DNA of 64,000 nucleotides from Methanocella arvoryzae MRE50 (GCF_000063445.1 NC_009464.1:992001-1056000); one strand, 5' to 3'; shown: positions 8,358 to 17,873, numbered from the stretch's first letter. Numbers and translations: made by a program. Notes: generated from the sequence alone by a model not told the origin.

Positions 8358-8597
8358 TTGAAACGACTTGGCAGAGTTTTGCATTTATCCCCGCATGGCC
8401 ACCTGATTATCAGACTGGAAGAAACGTCGCTGCCGAAGATGAACGCGAAGGTTGTAACGAAAAAGATGGACAGGGTTGGCACTGTTTACGATATTTTCGG
8501 GCCTGAAAAAGCCCCTTACGTCTCCGTGAAAGTAGATAGAAAGTTACCGAAAGCCAGCGTGCAGGCGCTGGTGAACGAGCGAGTATTCGTCGCGTAG
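8358..8597 (+). CDS. gar1: H/ACA RNP component Gar1
   Basis: Gar1 is the small beta-barrel protein of archaeal H/ACA guide RNPs, which make pseudouridine in rRNA with Cbf5, Nop10 and L7Ae. The 79 residues show the Gar1 core: [47 protein letters not shown]. The start is TTG at 8358 (TTG AAA CGA); a weak GGAAGTGA precedes it. It lies 13 bp before tfb, the usual archaeal gar1-tfb gene pair. Confidence 0.93.
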   Translation: MKRLGRVLHLSPHGHLIIRLEETSLPKMNAKVVTKKMDRVGTVYDIFGPEKAPYVSVKVDRKLPKASVQALVNERVFVA

Positions 8598-8610
8598 AAG
8601 GTGTATTACC

Positions 8611-9624
8611 GTGGCAGAAATTGAAAAAATAAGAGAGATAGAGAAGCGAGAGGTTTCCAGAGAGAAGTCCCTCGAAAGAGTAAAGAAGGAGACCGAGAAG
8701 ACCGGTGAAAGCGAAGAGCGCATCATGGAGTGCCCGGAATGCGGCTCTCGCCAGCTTGTACACGACTATGAGAGAGCGGAGCTCGTGTGCAACGAATGCG
8801 GCCTCGTAGTCGACGAGGACTTTATCGATATGGGCCCTGAGTGGAGGGCTTTCGATCACGATCAGCGCATGAAGCGGTCCCGTGTGGGCGCCCCCATGAC
8901 ATTCACCATTCACGACAAAGGCCTGTCGACTATGATCGACTGGAGAAACAGAGACTCTTATGGCAAGTCCATCTCTTCCAAGAACAGGGCACAGCTGTAC
9001 AGGCTCAGGAAATGGCAGAGGCGTATCAGGGTATCGAACGCAACAGAGCGTAACCTCGCATTCGCCCTGTCGGAACTGGACAGGATGGCCTCTGCGCTGG
9101 GCCTGCCCAGGAACATCAGGGAGACATCCGCCGTCGTATACAGGAAAGCAGTCTCCAAGAACCTGATCCGTGGCAGAAGCATCGAAGGCGTCGCTGCCGC
9201 AGCACTTTATGCGGCCTGCAGGCAGAACGGCGTTCCCAGGACGCTCGACGAGATCGCAGAGGTGTCGAGAGTCAGCAGGAAGGAAATCGGCAGGACTTAC
9301 CGGTTCATATCCAGGGAACTCGGCCTCAAGCTCATGCCTACGTCGCCCATCGACTACGTCCCGAGGTTCTGCTCGGGCTTATCGTTAAAAGGTGAGGTGC
9401 AGAGCAAGGCAGTGGAGATCCTGAGACAGGCGGCCGAGAAGGAGCTGACCAGCGGCAGAGGCCCGACGGGCGTCGCAGCGGCGGCAATCTACATCTCGTC
9501 CATCCTGTGCGGCGAGCGCAGGACGCAGCGCGAGGTCGCCAACGTGGCGGGCGTGACGGAAGTCACCATCCGTAACAGGTACAAGGAACTTGCAGAAGAG
9601 CTGGACATAGAGATTATTCTCTAA
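8611..9624 (+). CDS. tfb: Transcription initiation factor IIB (TFB)
   Basis: TFB bridges TBP-bound promoter DNA and RNA polymerase. The 337-residue protein has a charged N-terminal stretch of about 35 residues, a zinc ribbon ([27 protein letters not shown]), the B-reader/linker ([16 protein letters not shown]), and two cyclin-like repeats (about 140-235 and 240-335). Each repeat holds the family pattern: [17 protein letters not shown] in the first and [15 protein letters not shown] in the second, followed by a recognition helix ([12 protein letters not shown]). The start is GTG at 8611. Only one tfb is seen in this window. Confidence 0.97.
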   Translation: MAEIEKIREIEKREVSREKSLERVKKETEKTGESEERIMECPECGSRQLVHDYERAELVCNECGLVVDEDFIDMGPEWRAFDHDQRMKRSRVGAPMTFTIHDKGLSTMIDWRNRDSYGKSISSKNRAQLYRLRKWQRRIRVSNATERNLAFALSELDRMASALGLPRNIRETSAVVYRKAVSKNLIRGRSIEGVAAAALYAACRQNGVPRTLDEIAEVSRVSRKEIGRTYRFISRELGLKLMPTSPIDYVPRFCSGLSLKGEVQSKAVEILRQAAEKELTSGRGPTGVAAAAIYISSILCGERRTQREVANVAGVTEVTIRNRYKELAEELDIEIIL

Positions 9625-9714
9625 GCCAGAGCTTCTACTTTTCTCACTTTTAAGCTTGCCCGGAAACGGGCAAAGCATTTTTCATATTCAAATCTGATAT
9701 CATAACCGTTTAAA

Positions 9715-10506
9715 ATGCTATCCGCCGTCAGCATCATACTGTTTTTGATCACTGGTCTGATAGCCGGCGCTTTCGGTGGCCTGCTCGGCCTGGGGGGAGC
9801 GGTGATCCTCGTACCGGTGCTGACGCTGGGCTTCGGCCTGCCGATACACCTGGCCATACCTGTCTCGCTGATCTCCAACATCTTCGTCTCGCTGACGTCG
9901 GTGATGAGCTACAGGCGCCGGGGATTACTGCACAGGAGAACGATCTGGATCATGAACGTGTGGTCTGTGACCGGCATCATCCTGGGCACTCTGGTCGCAG
10001 CCTGGAGCCCGGATACACGTATCAAGCTCCTGTTCGGCATTTTCCTTCTGTTCATGATAGCAGAGGCGGTACTGGTCAAGAGAGAAATAGATCTGGGCGA
10101 GGCGCAAGAGCCGGAGAAGCTCAACGTGCCGGCGTTCTCAGCACTGGGATTTTGCATGGGGCTGCTGGGAGCGCTGCTCGGCATAGGAGGCGGAACACTG
10201 GCGGTGCCGGTGCAGAACTCGCTCTTGAAAGTCCCGCTCAGAAACGCGATCGCCAACTCTCTCGCCACGATCGTCGTCTCGGCATCCGTCGGGGCCGTCA
10301 CATACTTCATCGTGGGCTCGGGGACACTCTTCTCCGCTACTGAAGCCCTGGTCATCGCTGCGGCGATTGTGCCCGGGTCAGTCATCGGGGCAAAGCTTGC
10401 TACAATGTTCTCGGACAGGCTGCCCGTCAGGTACATAAGGTATATTTTTTACCTCGTGTTACTCTATATCTCGTATAACATGATAAGAAGCGGCATGGGC
10501 TGGTAA
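9715..10506 (+). CDS. TauE/SafE-family membrane transporter
   Basis: This 263-residue integral membrane protein belongs to the TauE/SafE family of anion (sulfite, sulfonate, sulfoacetate) exporters. Two homologous halves are visible, each opening with a glycine-rich helix: AGAFGGLLGLGGAVILVPVL near residue 20 and MGLLGALLGIGGGTLAVPV near residue 145. About eight hydrophobic segments can be counted. The substrate cannot be told. The next gene, a probable MfnE kinase, starts 2 bp after the stop, so they are cotranscribed; no functional link is obvious. Confidence 0.85.
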   Translation: MLSAVSIILFLITGLIAGAFGGLLGLGGAVILVPVLTLGFGLPIHLAIPVSLISNIFVSLTSVMSYRRRGLLHRRTIWIMNVWSVTGIILGTLVAAWSPDTRIKLLFGIFLLFMIAEAVLVKREIDLGEAQEPEKLNVPAFSALGFCMGLLGALLGIGGGTLAVPVQNSLLKVPLRNAIANSLATIVVSASVGAVTYFIVGSGTLFSATEALVIAAAIVPGSVIGAKLATMFSDRLPVRYIRYIFYLVLLYISYNMIRSGMGW

Positions 10507-10508
10507 CT

Positions 10509-11117
10509 TTGATCGTGCTGAAGATAGGCGGCAGCCTCTTTGATCACTCCCGGGCGCTGGTAAAGCGGATAGCTGAGGAAGAGTTAGCCGCAGACATCCT
10601 CATCGTTCCCGGGGGAGGCGACTTTGCCGACACGATTAGGAAAGTCTACCGGGAGAAGCAATTATCCGACGATGCCGCCCACTGGATGGCGGTCCTCGCC
10701 ATGAATCAATATGCGTATTATCTGGCCGACGGCACGGGCATACCGCTGGCGGATTCGCTGAAAGGCACAGGCATCAGAATCGCCCTGCCGTACGAGATCC
10801 TGCGGAAAGATGATGCATTGCCGCACAGCTGGGACGTGACCTCGGACACCATCGCCGCATGGATGGCCCTGAAGACCGGAGGCAGGCTGATCAAAGCCAC
10901 GGACGTGGACGGCATTTTCGCCGACGGCAAACTTTTGGAGACCGTAGAAGCTTCCAGACTCTGCGGCACCGGCGAAACCTGCATCGACAGCGCGCTTCCC
11001 GAATTTTTATTAAATAACAGGCTGGACGCATTCGTCGTAAACGGCCTCGATACTGCCCGCGTCTCTAAAGCCGTCAGAGAAGAAAAGACGATGGGTACGC
11101 GTATACTGGGAAGATAG
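10509..11117 (+). CDS. mfnE: Amino-acid-kinase-fold kinase, probable MfnE (methanofuran pathway)
   Basis: The 202-residue protein belongs to the amino acid kinase superfamily: IVLKIGGSLFDHSR at the N-terminus, LIVPGGGDFAD, a middle helix (AAHWMAVLAMNQYAYYLAD), and the nucleotide-side motif ATDVDGIFADGKLLETV. The short length and this middle region match the methanogen group that includes MfnE, which phosphorylates 5-(aminomethyl)-3-furanmethanol phosphate during methanofuran synthesis. The symbol is by family resemblance. The start is TTG at 10509, two bases after the upstream stop; a GTG six bases later is the alternative. Other amino-acid-kinase-fold enzymes such as fosfomycin kinase-like proteins are less likely in a methanogen. 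Confidence 0.7.
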   Translation: MIVLKIGGSLFDHSRALVKRIAEEELAADILIVPGGGDFADTIRKVYREKQLSDDAAHWMAVLAMNQYAYYLADGTGIPLADSLKGTGIRIALPYEILRKDDALPHSWDVTSDTIAAWMALKTGGRLIKATDVDGIFADGKLLETVEASRLCGTGETCIDSALPEFLLNNRLDAFVVNGLDTARVSKAVREEKTMGTRILGR

Positions 11118-11174
11118 CGTTTGTCAGGCAGTACGCATTGAATATCTTAAAAAACAGGAAGGAGCGTTTTTTGC

Positions 11175-11768
11175 TCACTCTTCGTCGTCAGCTTCATCTG
11201 TGTAGTCGATGCCGCCTGCGAGCACGGCTGCGATAGAGTCAAGGCCGTCGATGCCTTCGGCGACCAGGCTGTCGGGGGCGACCTTGTCCAGCGCTTTCTC
11301 GCTGTCGAACGACTTGCCTGCCAGTACCAGTGCGCCGGCTTTGCTGACCAGTTCGAAGGTCTTGTCCATGTCTTCGGCTTCCTCAGCCTTGAAAGCATCG
11401 ATGATGAGCTTTGTCGGATCCGCTTTAGGGTCGAAGTCGCCGGCTACGAAGTATTCGGCTGCGCCGAAAACCGCCACGAGCGCCCGCTGCACCGATTCAA
11501 TCATCTCGTCCTTGTCGGGGTCTATGGGCTCCACGGGAGAGAGGATAATCCGTTTCATGTTCTCCAGGTTAGCTGCCGCATCCTCTTTAGTGATGTACTT
11601 GTTCTGGAGCTTGCCCGTGATTTTGCAGATCGCCAGGATGACGTCCTCTTCCATGTCCAGGAAGACGATGCCTTCCCTGCCGAGGCCTTCTGCGCTCGGG
11701 TCAAACTTGAACTTGCTCTCTTTGACCTGGTTGATCCAGTTGTTCCATCTTTCCTCGGAATAAAACAT
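11175..11768 (-). CDS. DUF2150 archaeal protein
   Basis: This 197-residue acidic protein has the conserved N-terminus of the archaeal family DUF2150 (MFYSEERWNNWINQVKES, then GIVFLDMEEDVILAICKI). The middle is helical and acidic (IDPDKDEMIESVQRALVAVFGAAEYF), and the C-terminus ends in an Asp/Glu run (TDEADDEE). There is no transmembrane segment or catalytic motif. The function is unknown. I chose the second ATG (11768); the upstream ATG (11774) adds only two residues. It is convergent with the MfnE-like gene, and the RecJ-like gene upstream is in the same direction but 92 bp away. Confidence 0.7.
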   Translation of the reverse strand: MFYSEERWNNWINQVKESKFKFDPSAEGLGREGIVFLDMEEDVILAICKITGKLQNKYITKEDAAANLENMKRIILSPVEPIDPDKDEMIESVQRALVAVFGAAEYFVAGDFDPKADPTKLIIDAFKAEEAEDMDKTFELVSKAGALVLAGKSFDSEKALDKVAPDSLVAEGIDGLDSIAAVLAGGIDYTDEADDEE

Positions 11769-11859
11769 GAGCATTGATTATCTCCTTCCGTCTAAATCCA
11801 TACATGAACCGGCTGCATATAAATGTTTTCGCTGCGAGGGATATCCGACAGGGGCGCAT

Positions 11860-13245
11860 TTATAGCTTGCTCTTTATCTGTTCCCCGATTTTTTGGTCCA
11901 GCAGAGCCATGAACTCTACCTCTTTACCTGCGGGGATCGTAGCTCCGGCGGCGATGTCGTGGCCTCCCCCGGCGCCGCCTACGGCGGCTGCAGCTTCGGA
12001 TATGGCCCGGGCCAGGTTGAGGCCGCGCATAATCAAATCATGGTTGCCCCTCGCCGAAACCTTGATCCCCTCGGTCGACGTGGCCAGCCCGACGATGGGC
12101 ATCCCCCGGCTGACGCAGTCCAGGCTGCTGCTCATGCCGGCGATGATGCCTACGATCGTTTCTCTGATCTCGCTCCTGGCGTCGAAGTACTGGACGTTAT
12201 TCAGCCGGGTGACGCCATGGTCGCTGACATAGTTCAGGCCGTTGACCAGGTTGCGGCGGTGCTGCTCGAGCAGGTCCCGGGCGTAGTGGAAAGCCTCGCC
12301 CCGGTCGCCCGTACAGATGGCCAGGCCGGTTTCGGCGTACTCGTACCGGGCGGTAGCGTTCAGCAGCGTAGAGAACTCGGATGCGTCCCGCATTTCAGTG
12401 CCTGGCTCTTCCTTGCACAGGGTATATACCTCGCCCACCAGCCGCTGGATTTTATGGGAGGGCATACCGCAGGCCATGCAGTGCTGGAACAGGCTGGAGA
12501 TGACCCGGGTCTTCTCGTCCCGGCTCAGGTCGATCCACCGCCTCCAAGACTCCGCCTTGACCGGGATACCCGCGTTCTCCAGGAAGGTGACGCAGGCCTC
12601 TTCACACCCGCTCAACCCGGGCATGTACGGGTCCGAGCAATACTGGAGAAGCTTATAGACAGGGCGGGTCTGCCGGCCGAAGAGCTTGATGTCTTTCTCG
12701 AACGACAGGTAGCCGCCCGATACCCCAAGTGTCAGGATCTGCCGGTTCACCCCGACCAGCGCGTTCGTGCGCATGTCCTGCAGATCGCCGACGGCCCCGA
12801 CGATGGCCAGCGAAGAAAGGTCCTCGTTGGGGCCGAGCTTGAGCGCCAGCAGGAACGTTACTCCTGAGCCGCTGATATCGGTAGCCCCGTTCAGCCCGAC
12901 GAGGTGCGGGTTCAGATGGTACGGGTAGTCGGACGGCTTCGGCTGGTGGTGATCGGCGATCACCGCTGTCAGCCCCAGCTCATTGATCTGGTCGATCGCC
13001 CCGCTCCCGAGGTCGGTGAAGATCACAGTACGCTTCCCGGCGATGGCCGCTATCTGCTTCAGCGCCTCCGCGTCCAGCTTCTTTACGAACCGGGTATCGT
13101 AGCCCTTGCCGAGCCTCTGCAGCGCAGTACAGATGATACCCGCTGAGGTCAGCCCGTCCGCGTCAATGTGAGAGACAACGAGCAGCTCGTCGCTCTTTTT
13201 AATCAGATCCGCACACCGCTCCGCTGCCTGGCTAAATCGTTCCAT
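11860..13245 (-). CDS. RecJ-like DHH/DHHA1 single-strand exonuclease
   Basis: This 461-residue protein is a DHH-family phosphoesterase of the archaeal RecJ group. Metal-binding motifs are intact: VVSHIDADGLTSAG (motif I), VIFTDLGSG (motif II), VIADHHQP (motif III, the DHH box), and GSGVTFLLAL near motif IV. The C-terminal DHHA1 substrate domain carries GGAGGGHDIAAGATIP. Archaeal members act in DNA repair or as GINS-associated nucleases; which of these applies here cannot be decided from sequence. The ATG at 13245 gives a natural N-terminus (MERFSQAAERCADLI). It is a stand-alone gene next to a repeat-rich spacer. Confidence 0.9.
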   Translation of the reverse strand: MERFSQAAERCADLIKKSDELLVVSHIDADGLTSAGIICTALQRLGKGYDTRFVKKLDAEALKQIAAIAGKRTVIFTDLGSGAIDQINELGLTAVIADHHQPKPSDYPYHLNPHLVGLNGATDISGSGVTFLLALKLGPNEDLSSLAIVGAVGDLQDMRTNALVGVNRQILTLGVSGGYLSFEKDIKLFGRQTRPVYKLLQYCSDPYMPGLSGCEEACVTFLENAGIPVKAESWRRWIDLSRDEKTRVISSLFQHCMACGMPSHKIQRLVGEVYTLCKEEPGTEMRDASEFSTLLNATARYEYAETGLAICTGDRGEAFHYARDLLEQHRRNLVNGLNYVSDHGVTRLNNVQYFDARSEIRETIVGIIAGMSSSLDCVSRGMPIVGLATSTEGIKVSARGNHDLIMRGLNLARAISEAAAAVGGAGGGHDIAAGATIPAGKEVEFMALLDQKIGEQIKSKL

Positions 13246-13344
13246 CGATAGGACATGAGTGTTGTGGGTTTATACTGTTTACGCTAAAGGGGAGTGAAAG
13301 TATTATTTTCATGTTATGGAAAATAAGTGCCCCAATTCGAATAT

Positions 13345-13547
13345 AACCACAGAGACACAGAGGTGCACAGAGACTCACAGAGCGATTGTTTCACCACAGA
13401 GACGCACAGAGACGCACAGAGATTTCCACATTAAATGATTGCTCCTACATTATCCATAAAAATAGCTGTGTGTCTGTGTCTCTGTGTTTCTCTGTGCCTC
13501 TGTGGTAAACCGTTCTCTGTGCGTCTCTGTGCACTCTGTGGTGAATG
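13345..13547. repeat. CACAGAG-type short-period inverted repeat
   Basis: The left arm (13345-13425) is a run of CACAGAGAC/CACAGAGGTG words repeating about every 8-10 nt. The right arm (13467-13547) is the reverse complement (CTCTGTGTC, CTCTGTGCC, CTCTGTGGT). The 40-nt centre is AT-rich and unique. The transcript of either strand could form a long imperfect stem. No protein gene is credible here. Confidence 0.85.
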
Positions 13548-13577
13548 GTTATCTTTGCCCCAGTGGTTAAAAAGCCC

Positions 13578-14177
13578 TCACAGCCCGGCGAGGGCAGGCA
13601 CGAGGAACACGACGAGGATTGACAGTACTACCCCGCTGATGAAGGCGACGATGCTCATCTCGCTCCCGGCATACTTGACCACGAAGGGCAGGGTGGTGTC
13701 CATAGTAGTGGCGCCGCCGGGGGCTACCGAGGCGATTTTGCCGAAGTACTTGACTACCAGCGGGAGCATCATGATCGACAGGATCTCCCGGAAGACGTTG
13801 GAGAGAAGTGCCATCGTGCCGATGTCTGCTCCGACCATGGTGGTGAGCATGATGCCGGAGAGGCTGTACCAGCCGAAGCCCGCGCCGATGGCCATGCCGT
13901 AAGCGGGAGTGATGCCGACCACGAAGCTGGCTGCCAGTCCACCGGCGATGCTGCCGCAGGCGATGAACAGGGGAAGCAGCAGTATCTTCACGCCCAGCCG
14001 CCGGATCTCCGTTATTACGGTCCGGTTCTGGCTCAGGTCCAGGCCGATGAAGAAGAGAAGCAGGCACAGCATGGCGGTGAGGATCGTGTCGAGGCTGGCT
14101 GAGACTGCGTCAGGGATCAGCCCGAAAACCGCAAGGGTAATGCCTAGCGCCAGTGCTGCTATAATCTGCCAGATCAC
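13578..14177 (-). CDS. lysO: LysO-type exporter, C-terminal part (DUF340)
   Basis: This 199-residue membrane protein matches the C-terminal part of the lysine exporter LysO (DUF340). Six or seven hydrophobic helices are visible, with conserved segments FFIGLDLSQNR, GAGFGWYSLSGIMLTT, ALLSNVFREILSIMMLP and APGGATTMDTTLP, typical of the family. Bacterial LysO is one polypeptide of about 300 residues; here the N-terminal part is a separate gene overlapping by 4 bp upstream. The substrate lysine is an inference from the family. Confidence 0.8.
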   Translation of the reverse strand: MIWQIIAALALGITLAVFGLIPDAVSASLDTILTAMLCLLLFFIGLDLSQNRTVITEIRRLGVKILLLPLFIACGSIAGGLAASFVVGITPAYGMAIGAGFGWYSLSGIMLTTMVGADIGTMALLSNVFREILSIMMLPLVVKYFGKIASVAPGGATTMDTTLPFVVKYAGSEMSIVAFISGVVLSILVVFLVPALAGL

Positions 14178-14479
14178 TTCGACCCGCTCCTGAGCACGAG
14201 CTTATCGAACAGCACGGCGAAGAGAATGCTGCCCGCTATGGCCGCGAGCGTGATCAGCAGAGCCTTGAGCCCGAAGATTCCCAGGCCTTCCATAACTGAC
14301 TTATTAAGCCCGGTTTTGACGCCCATGAGGAAGATGAGGATGAAGACCATTCCGGTCATGGCCATGGAAATCAGCTTTTTCTCCCTGTCGCTGAACTGCT
14401 TTCGAATCAAGCCTACAAGGACGCCGGCGATCAGGGAGGCGATGATCAGCCCGATGGATAGTAGCATCTGGTCGAACAT
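14174..14479 (-). CDS. LysO-type exporter, N-terminal part
   Basis: This 101-residue membrane protein has three hydrophobic helices (LLSIGLIIASLIAGVLVGLI, LISMAMTGMVFILIFLMGVKTG, LKALLITLAAIAGSILFAVL). The MGVKTG segment is the one found near the N-terminus of LysO-type transporters. It overlaps the C-terminal partner by 4 bp (ATGA), so the two halves are made together and probably assemble into one transporter. It could be an ancestral split or a secondary fission. Confidence 0.72.
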   Translation of the reverse strand: MFDQMLLSIGLIIASLIAGVLVGLIRKQFSDREKKLISMAMTGMVFILIFLMGVKTGLNKSVMEGLGIFGLKALLITLAAIAGSILFAVLFDKLVLRSGSK

Positions 14480-14636
14480 GGTGGTGGGTATGGTCTGCGG
14501 TTGTATTATTTATACTTAGCTTCCGGCATCGCTTAAAGGCAACCGCATCTACGGTAGACGATACCCCCGGGGCGGCCACCAGGCCGCCTCCAAGATAGGC
14601 ACCACAGCATGGCGATTCTTCGTATCATTGGCGGTA

Positions 14637-14648
14637 AATTATTTATAG
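14637..14648 (+). promoter_or_regulatory. Thermosome promoter
   Basis: AATTATTTATAG is a good TATA element 54 bp before the TTG start, preceded by the purine-rich GCGGTA that could serve as a BRE. The predicted start near 14670 gives a leader of about 30 nt with a strong GGAGGT site. Confidence 0.55.
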
Positions 14649-14701
14649 AAGTACAATCCTAATTATGCACCATAATCAGGCATATTTCTGGAGGTATGAT
14701 T

Positions 14702-16384
14702 TTGGCCAACGAAGGTGCTGGCGGTCAGCCAGTATACATACTCAGGGAAGGAAGCACCCAGTCCAAGGGACGGGATGCCCAGCAATTCAATATCATGGCA
14801 GCGGTAGCAGTGGCTGAGGCAGTCAAGTCGACTCTCGGCCCCAAGGGCATGGACAAGATGCTTGTCGACCCTACGGGCAACGTCACTGTGACCAACGATG
14901 GAGCCACCATCCTCAGGGAAGTCCAGATCGATCACCCTGCCGCACAGATGATCGTGGAAGTCGCCAGGGCCCAGGATGATGAGGTAGGCGACGGCACGAC
15001 GACCGCAGTGGTGCTCGCGGGCGAGCTGTTGAGGAAGGCCTCGGATCTCATGGACAGGCAGATCCACCCGACGGTCATCGCTACCGGCTACAGGATGGCT
15101 GCGGACAAGGCTAAGGAGCTGCTGCAGACGATCGCTGTCCCGGTTGAGAAGACAGACAGGGAGCTGCTCGAGAAGATCGCCTTCACCGCCATGACCGGCA
15201 AAGGCGCGGAAGCAGAGGGTGCCATGCTCTCGAAGCTGGCAGTGGACGCAGTCCTGGCAGTGGAAGATGCCGGCAAGGTGGACACCGACAACGTCAAGGT
15301 CGAGAAGATGGTCGGCCCCGGCGCCATGGCCTCACAGCTCATCAAGGGCATCGCCCTGGGCAAGACCAGGGTTGTCGAGAACATGCCGAAGGCTGTCTCG
15401 AAAGCTAAGATTCTGCTGCTCAACGCGTCGATGGAGATCAAAAAGACACAGGTCGACGCATCTATCAAGATCAAGAGCCCGCAGCAGATGAAGACCTTCC
15501 TGGAGCAGGAAGAGGCCATGCTTCTGAAGAACGTGGAGGCAATAAGCAAGAGCGGTGCCAACGTGCTCTTCTGCCAGAAGGGAATGGACGACCTGGTAGC
15601 CAGCCACCTGGGCAAGAAAGGCATCTTCGCCATCAAGAGCGTCTCCGAGTCGGACATGAAAAAGCTATCCAGGGCTACGGGCGCCAGGATCGTGACCAAG
15701 ATCGAGGAGATCGACCCGAAGGACCTCGGCTACGCAGGCATCGTCGAAGAGCGCAAGGTGAGCGGCGACGAATCGCTGACCTTCGTCGAGGAGTGCAAGA
15801 ACCCGAAGGCCGTCACTCTGTTCGTCCGTGCCGGCACGGCCACCGTGATGGACGAGCTGGAGCGGGCATTACATGACGCCATCAGGGTAGTAAGTGTCGT
15901 AGTGGAGGACGGAAAGGTCGTCCCCGCCGGCGGGGCACCTGAGATAGAGCTCAGCCTCCGGCTGAAGCAGTATGCGTCCACAATCGGCGGCAGAGAGCAG
16001 CTGGCCATCGAGTCGTTTGCGAACGCCATGGAGATCATCCCCAGGACGCTTGCCGAGAACGCCGGTCTCGACCCCATCGACATGCTCGTCAGCCTGCGCA
16101 GCAAGCACGAGGCTAAGAATGGCAAGAATTTCGGCCTGAACGTCTACGAGGGCAAGCCGATCGACATGCTCGCAGCCGGCATCATCGAGCCGCTCAGGGT
16201 CAAGACCCAGGCAGTGGGCTCCGCAGCCGAAGCCGCTGTCATGATCCTGCGCATTGACGATGTAATCGCCTCGGGAGGTCCGAGCGAGCAGACGATCTCC
16301 GAAGCAAAGCAGCAGGCAAAGAGGCAGCTTGCAGCCGGCCGCATGGGCGGCGGCATGCCACCCGGAATGGGCGGCTTCATGTGA
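14702..16384 (+). CDS. thsA: Thermosome (group II chaperonin) subunit
   Basis: This is a subunit of the archaeal ATP-dependent chaperonin. All three chaperonin regions are present: the equatorial ATP-site motifs LGPKGMDKM and [23 protein letters not shown] with the catalytic Asp, the apical domain in the middle, and [12 protein letters not shown] near the C-terminus. It ends with a Gly/Met-rich tail ([12 protein letters not shown]). The start is set by the ribosome site: GGAGGT ends at 14695, directly against an ATG at 14696, leaving no spacer, but 6 bases before the TTG at 14702 ([12 protein letters not shown]). A clear terminator follows the stop. Numbering of the subunit (alpha, beta) is arbitrary. 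Confidence 0.97.
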   Translation: MANEGAGGQPVYILREGSTQSKGRDAQQFNIMAAVAVAEAVKSTLGPKGMDKMLVDPTGNVTVTNDGATILREVQIDHPAAQMIVEVARAQDDEVGDGTTTAVVLAGELLRKASDLMDRQIHPTVIATGYRMAADKAKELLQTIAVPVEKTDRELLEKIAFTAMTGKGAEAEGAMLSKLAVDAVLAVEDAGKVDTDNVKVEKMVGPGAMASQLIKGIALGKTRVVENMPKAVSKAKILLLNASMEIKKTQVDASIKIKSPQQMKTFLEQEEAMLLKNVEAISKSGANVLFCQKGMDDLVASHLGKKGIFAIKSVSESDMKKLSRATGARIVTKIEEIDPKDLGYAGIVEERKVSGDESLTFVEECKNPKAVTLFVRAGTATVMDELERALHDAIRVVSVVVEDGKVVPAGGAPEIELSLRLKQYASTIGGREQLAIESFANAMEIIPRTLAENAGLDPIDMLVSLRSKHEAKNGKNFGLNVYEGKPIDMLAAGIIEPLRVKTQAVGSAAEAAVMILRIDDVIASGGPSEQTISEAKQQAKRQLAAGRMGGGMPPGMGGFM

Positions 16385-16412
16385 GGGGCCTGATGGCCCC
16401 TCTTAGTTTTTT
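16383..16412 (+). terminator. Thermosome terminator
   Basis: A perfect 8-bp stem (GAGGGGCC / GGCCCCTC, loop TGAT) begins within the thermosome stop codon and is followed by TTAGTTTTTTAG. Confidence 0.8.
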
Positions 16413-16558
16413 AGTTCGTAGTTTTTGTTAACTTTTAAAGGTACAGGCAGACCGGCAGAATGCCGCTTTTATCGTGTCAGCGCTCTTCGGGGCCATCAGG
16501 CCACCCGGAAAGATATTTAGTCGATCAGCAGACAGGTGTATTAAAAGAAGGGCAAATC

Positions 16559-17218
16559 ATGCTGAAGTACGACCTGCACTCTCATTCCCGGTACTCCAAA
16601 GACGGGATCATGGACGTCAGGGACCTCCTTAAGATAGCGAAAAAACGAGGCCTGGACGGGATTGCCATCACCGATCATGACACCATCAGGGGAGGTATGG
16701 AGGCTGTCAAGCTGAAGCCCGAAGGCATCGACGTCATCTGCGGGTGCGAGGTAAAAACGGACAGGGGCGATGTGATCGGGCTGTTTCTCACAGAGGATAT
16801 CAAAGCCCGGGAGCACACTGCCGTGATCGAGGAGATCAAGGCGCAGGGAGGAGTTGCCATAGTGCCCCACCCGTTCGACAGCATGCGGAGCTCTGCCTTC
16901 TGGCTCAGGGAAAACGATGCGCCGCTCATTGACGGGGTAGAGGTGATCAACGCCCGGTGCGTCTTCAACAGATATAACGATGCCGCCGACGCGTATTCGA
17001 ACAACTACGGCAAGGCTAAGACTGGCGGCAGCGACGCCCACTTCGGAGCGGAGATCGGCAACGCCTACACGCTTCTCGAAGAGGGGTCGGACCTGCGGGA
17101 AGCGATCCTGAAGAGACAGACCGTCGCCTTCGGCCGGTGCTCCTCTCCCGTATTCCACGTACGTACGACTGCCCTGCTGGTCAAGCGAAAGATCAGCCAG
17201 CGCCGGATCAAACAGTAG
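16559..17218 (+). CDS. PHP-domain phosphoesterase
   Basis: This 219-residue protein belongs to the PHP family, close to the RNase AM/TrpH-like 3',5'-nucleotide phosphatases. Metal-site motifs: YDLHSHSRYSKDG, GIAITDHDTI, CGCEVKTDRG, GVAIVPHPFD, and GGSDAHFGAEIG near the C-terminus. The N-terminus chosen is the ATG at 16559; the frame is open 33 codons further upstream but that part is not family-like. It is a single-gene unit after the thermosome terminator. Specific substrate is unknown. Confidence 0.85.
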   Translation: MLKYDLHSHSRYSKDGIMDVRDLLKIAKKRGLDGIAITDHDTIRGGMEAVKLKPEGIDVICGCEVKTDRGDVIGLFLTEDIKAREHTAVIEEIKAQGGVAIVPHPFDSMRSSAFWLRENDAPLIDGVEVINARCVFNRYNDAADAYSNNYGKAKTGGSDAHFGAEIGNAYTLLEEGSDLREAILKRQTVAFGRCSSPVFHVRTTALLVKRKISQRRIKQ

Positions 17219-17288
17219 CGAGGCGTTTCCCGCATCTGACGCGTCTGTCGTGCCAAACATTTTTCCCCGGAGCACTGGATAGGTCTCT

Positions 17289-17873
17289 ATGCTTCGGGAG
17301 GACGCGAACGGTGATTACATCGGGAGTTTCGCCTTCGAGGGCCGGCGCTGCGAGTACAGGGTCAGGGGCTATGGGAAGCCTCTGCTGATCACCGCCGGCA
17401 TCTCGCCGATATATGGCTCTTACGCTTGGCGGTATCTTTTCGAGTGCCTTGCGGGCACCAGTTTCGTATATTCTCTGGATATCGAGAGTATGATGAAGTC
17501 TGACGAAACCCGGGACCATGCGTACCACTCGAAGCTCATCGAGTATTTTCTCAGGGAGGTCATCGGGATACGGACGGCCATACTGGCGGGTGACCAGGAA
17601 TATGCCGCTGTGACCGCTGCGGCTATAGAAGCCAGAGCTCTCGTGGACAAAGTGATATTCCTGTGCCCCGACAGGGCCGGCAGATTCAGGCTCAGGATCG
17701 CGATCGTCGCGGGTAAAGGGACTGAAAAGGGGGTCGCCCCCCTGCTCGACAGGCTACATCGAATATCTGCAGGCACCGCTGTCTGCACGAGATCGCGGGC
17801 CCGAAGAGGCGTCACATCAGGGAGCAAAAGTCCGGCAAGGATATGCGAGGATATCATGAGACTGCTGAGATAG
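17289..17873 (+). CDS. Alpha/beta-hydrolase-like protein with degenerate active site
   Basis: This 194-residue protein reads like the first two-thirds of an alpha/beta hydrolase: YRVRGYGKPLLITAGISPIYGSYAWRY resembles the oxyanion-hole region, FVYSLDI strand 4, IRTAILAGDQEY the nucleophile elbow, and VDKVIFLCPDRAG strand 6. The usual G-x-S-x-G is replaced by G-D-Q-E-Y, so the serine nucleophile is absent. The C-terminal 40 residues are basic and low in similarity to the fold, so the gene may be truncated or drifting. Function unknown. A tRNA gene follows 125 bp downstream. Confidence 0.5.
   Translation: MLREDANGDYIGSFAFEGRRCEYRVRGYGKPLLITAGISPIYGSYAWRYLFECLAGTSFVYSLDIESMMKSDETRDHAYHSKLIEYFLREVIGIRTAILAGDQEYAAVTAAAIEARALVDKVIFLCPDRAGRFRLRIAIVAGKGTEKGVAPLLDRLHRISAGTAVCTRSRARRGVTSGSKSPARICEDIMRLLR

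Noticed and set aside
13435-13902. A 155-codon plus-strand frame starting in the CACAGAG repeat
   Set aside because: The first part translates the repeat and the rest is antisense to the LysO-type gene.
14696-14701. ATG at 14696 as the thermosome start
   Set aside because: GGAGGT abuts it directly; the TTG at 14702 has the proper 6-base spacing and gives the better N-terminus.
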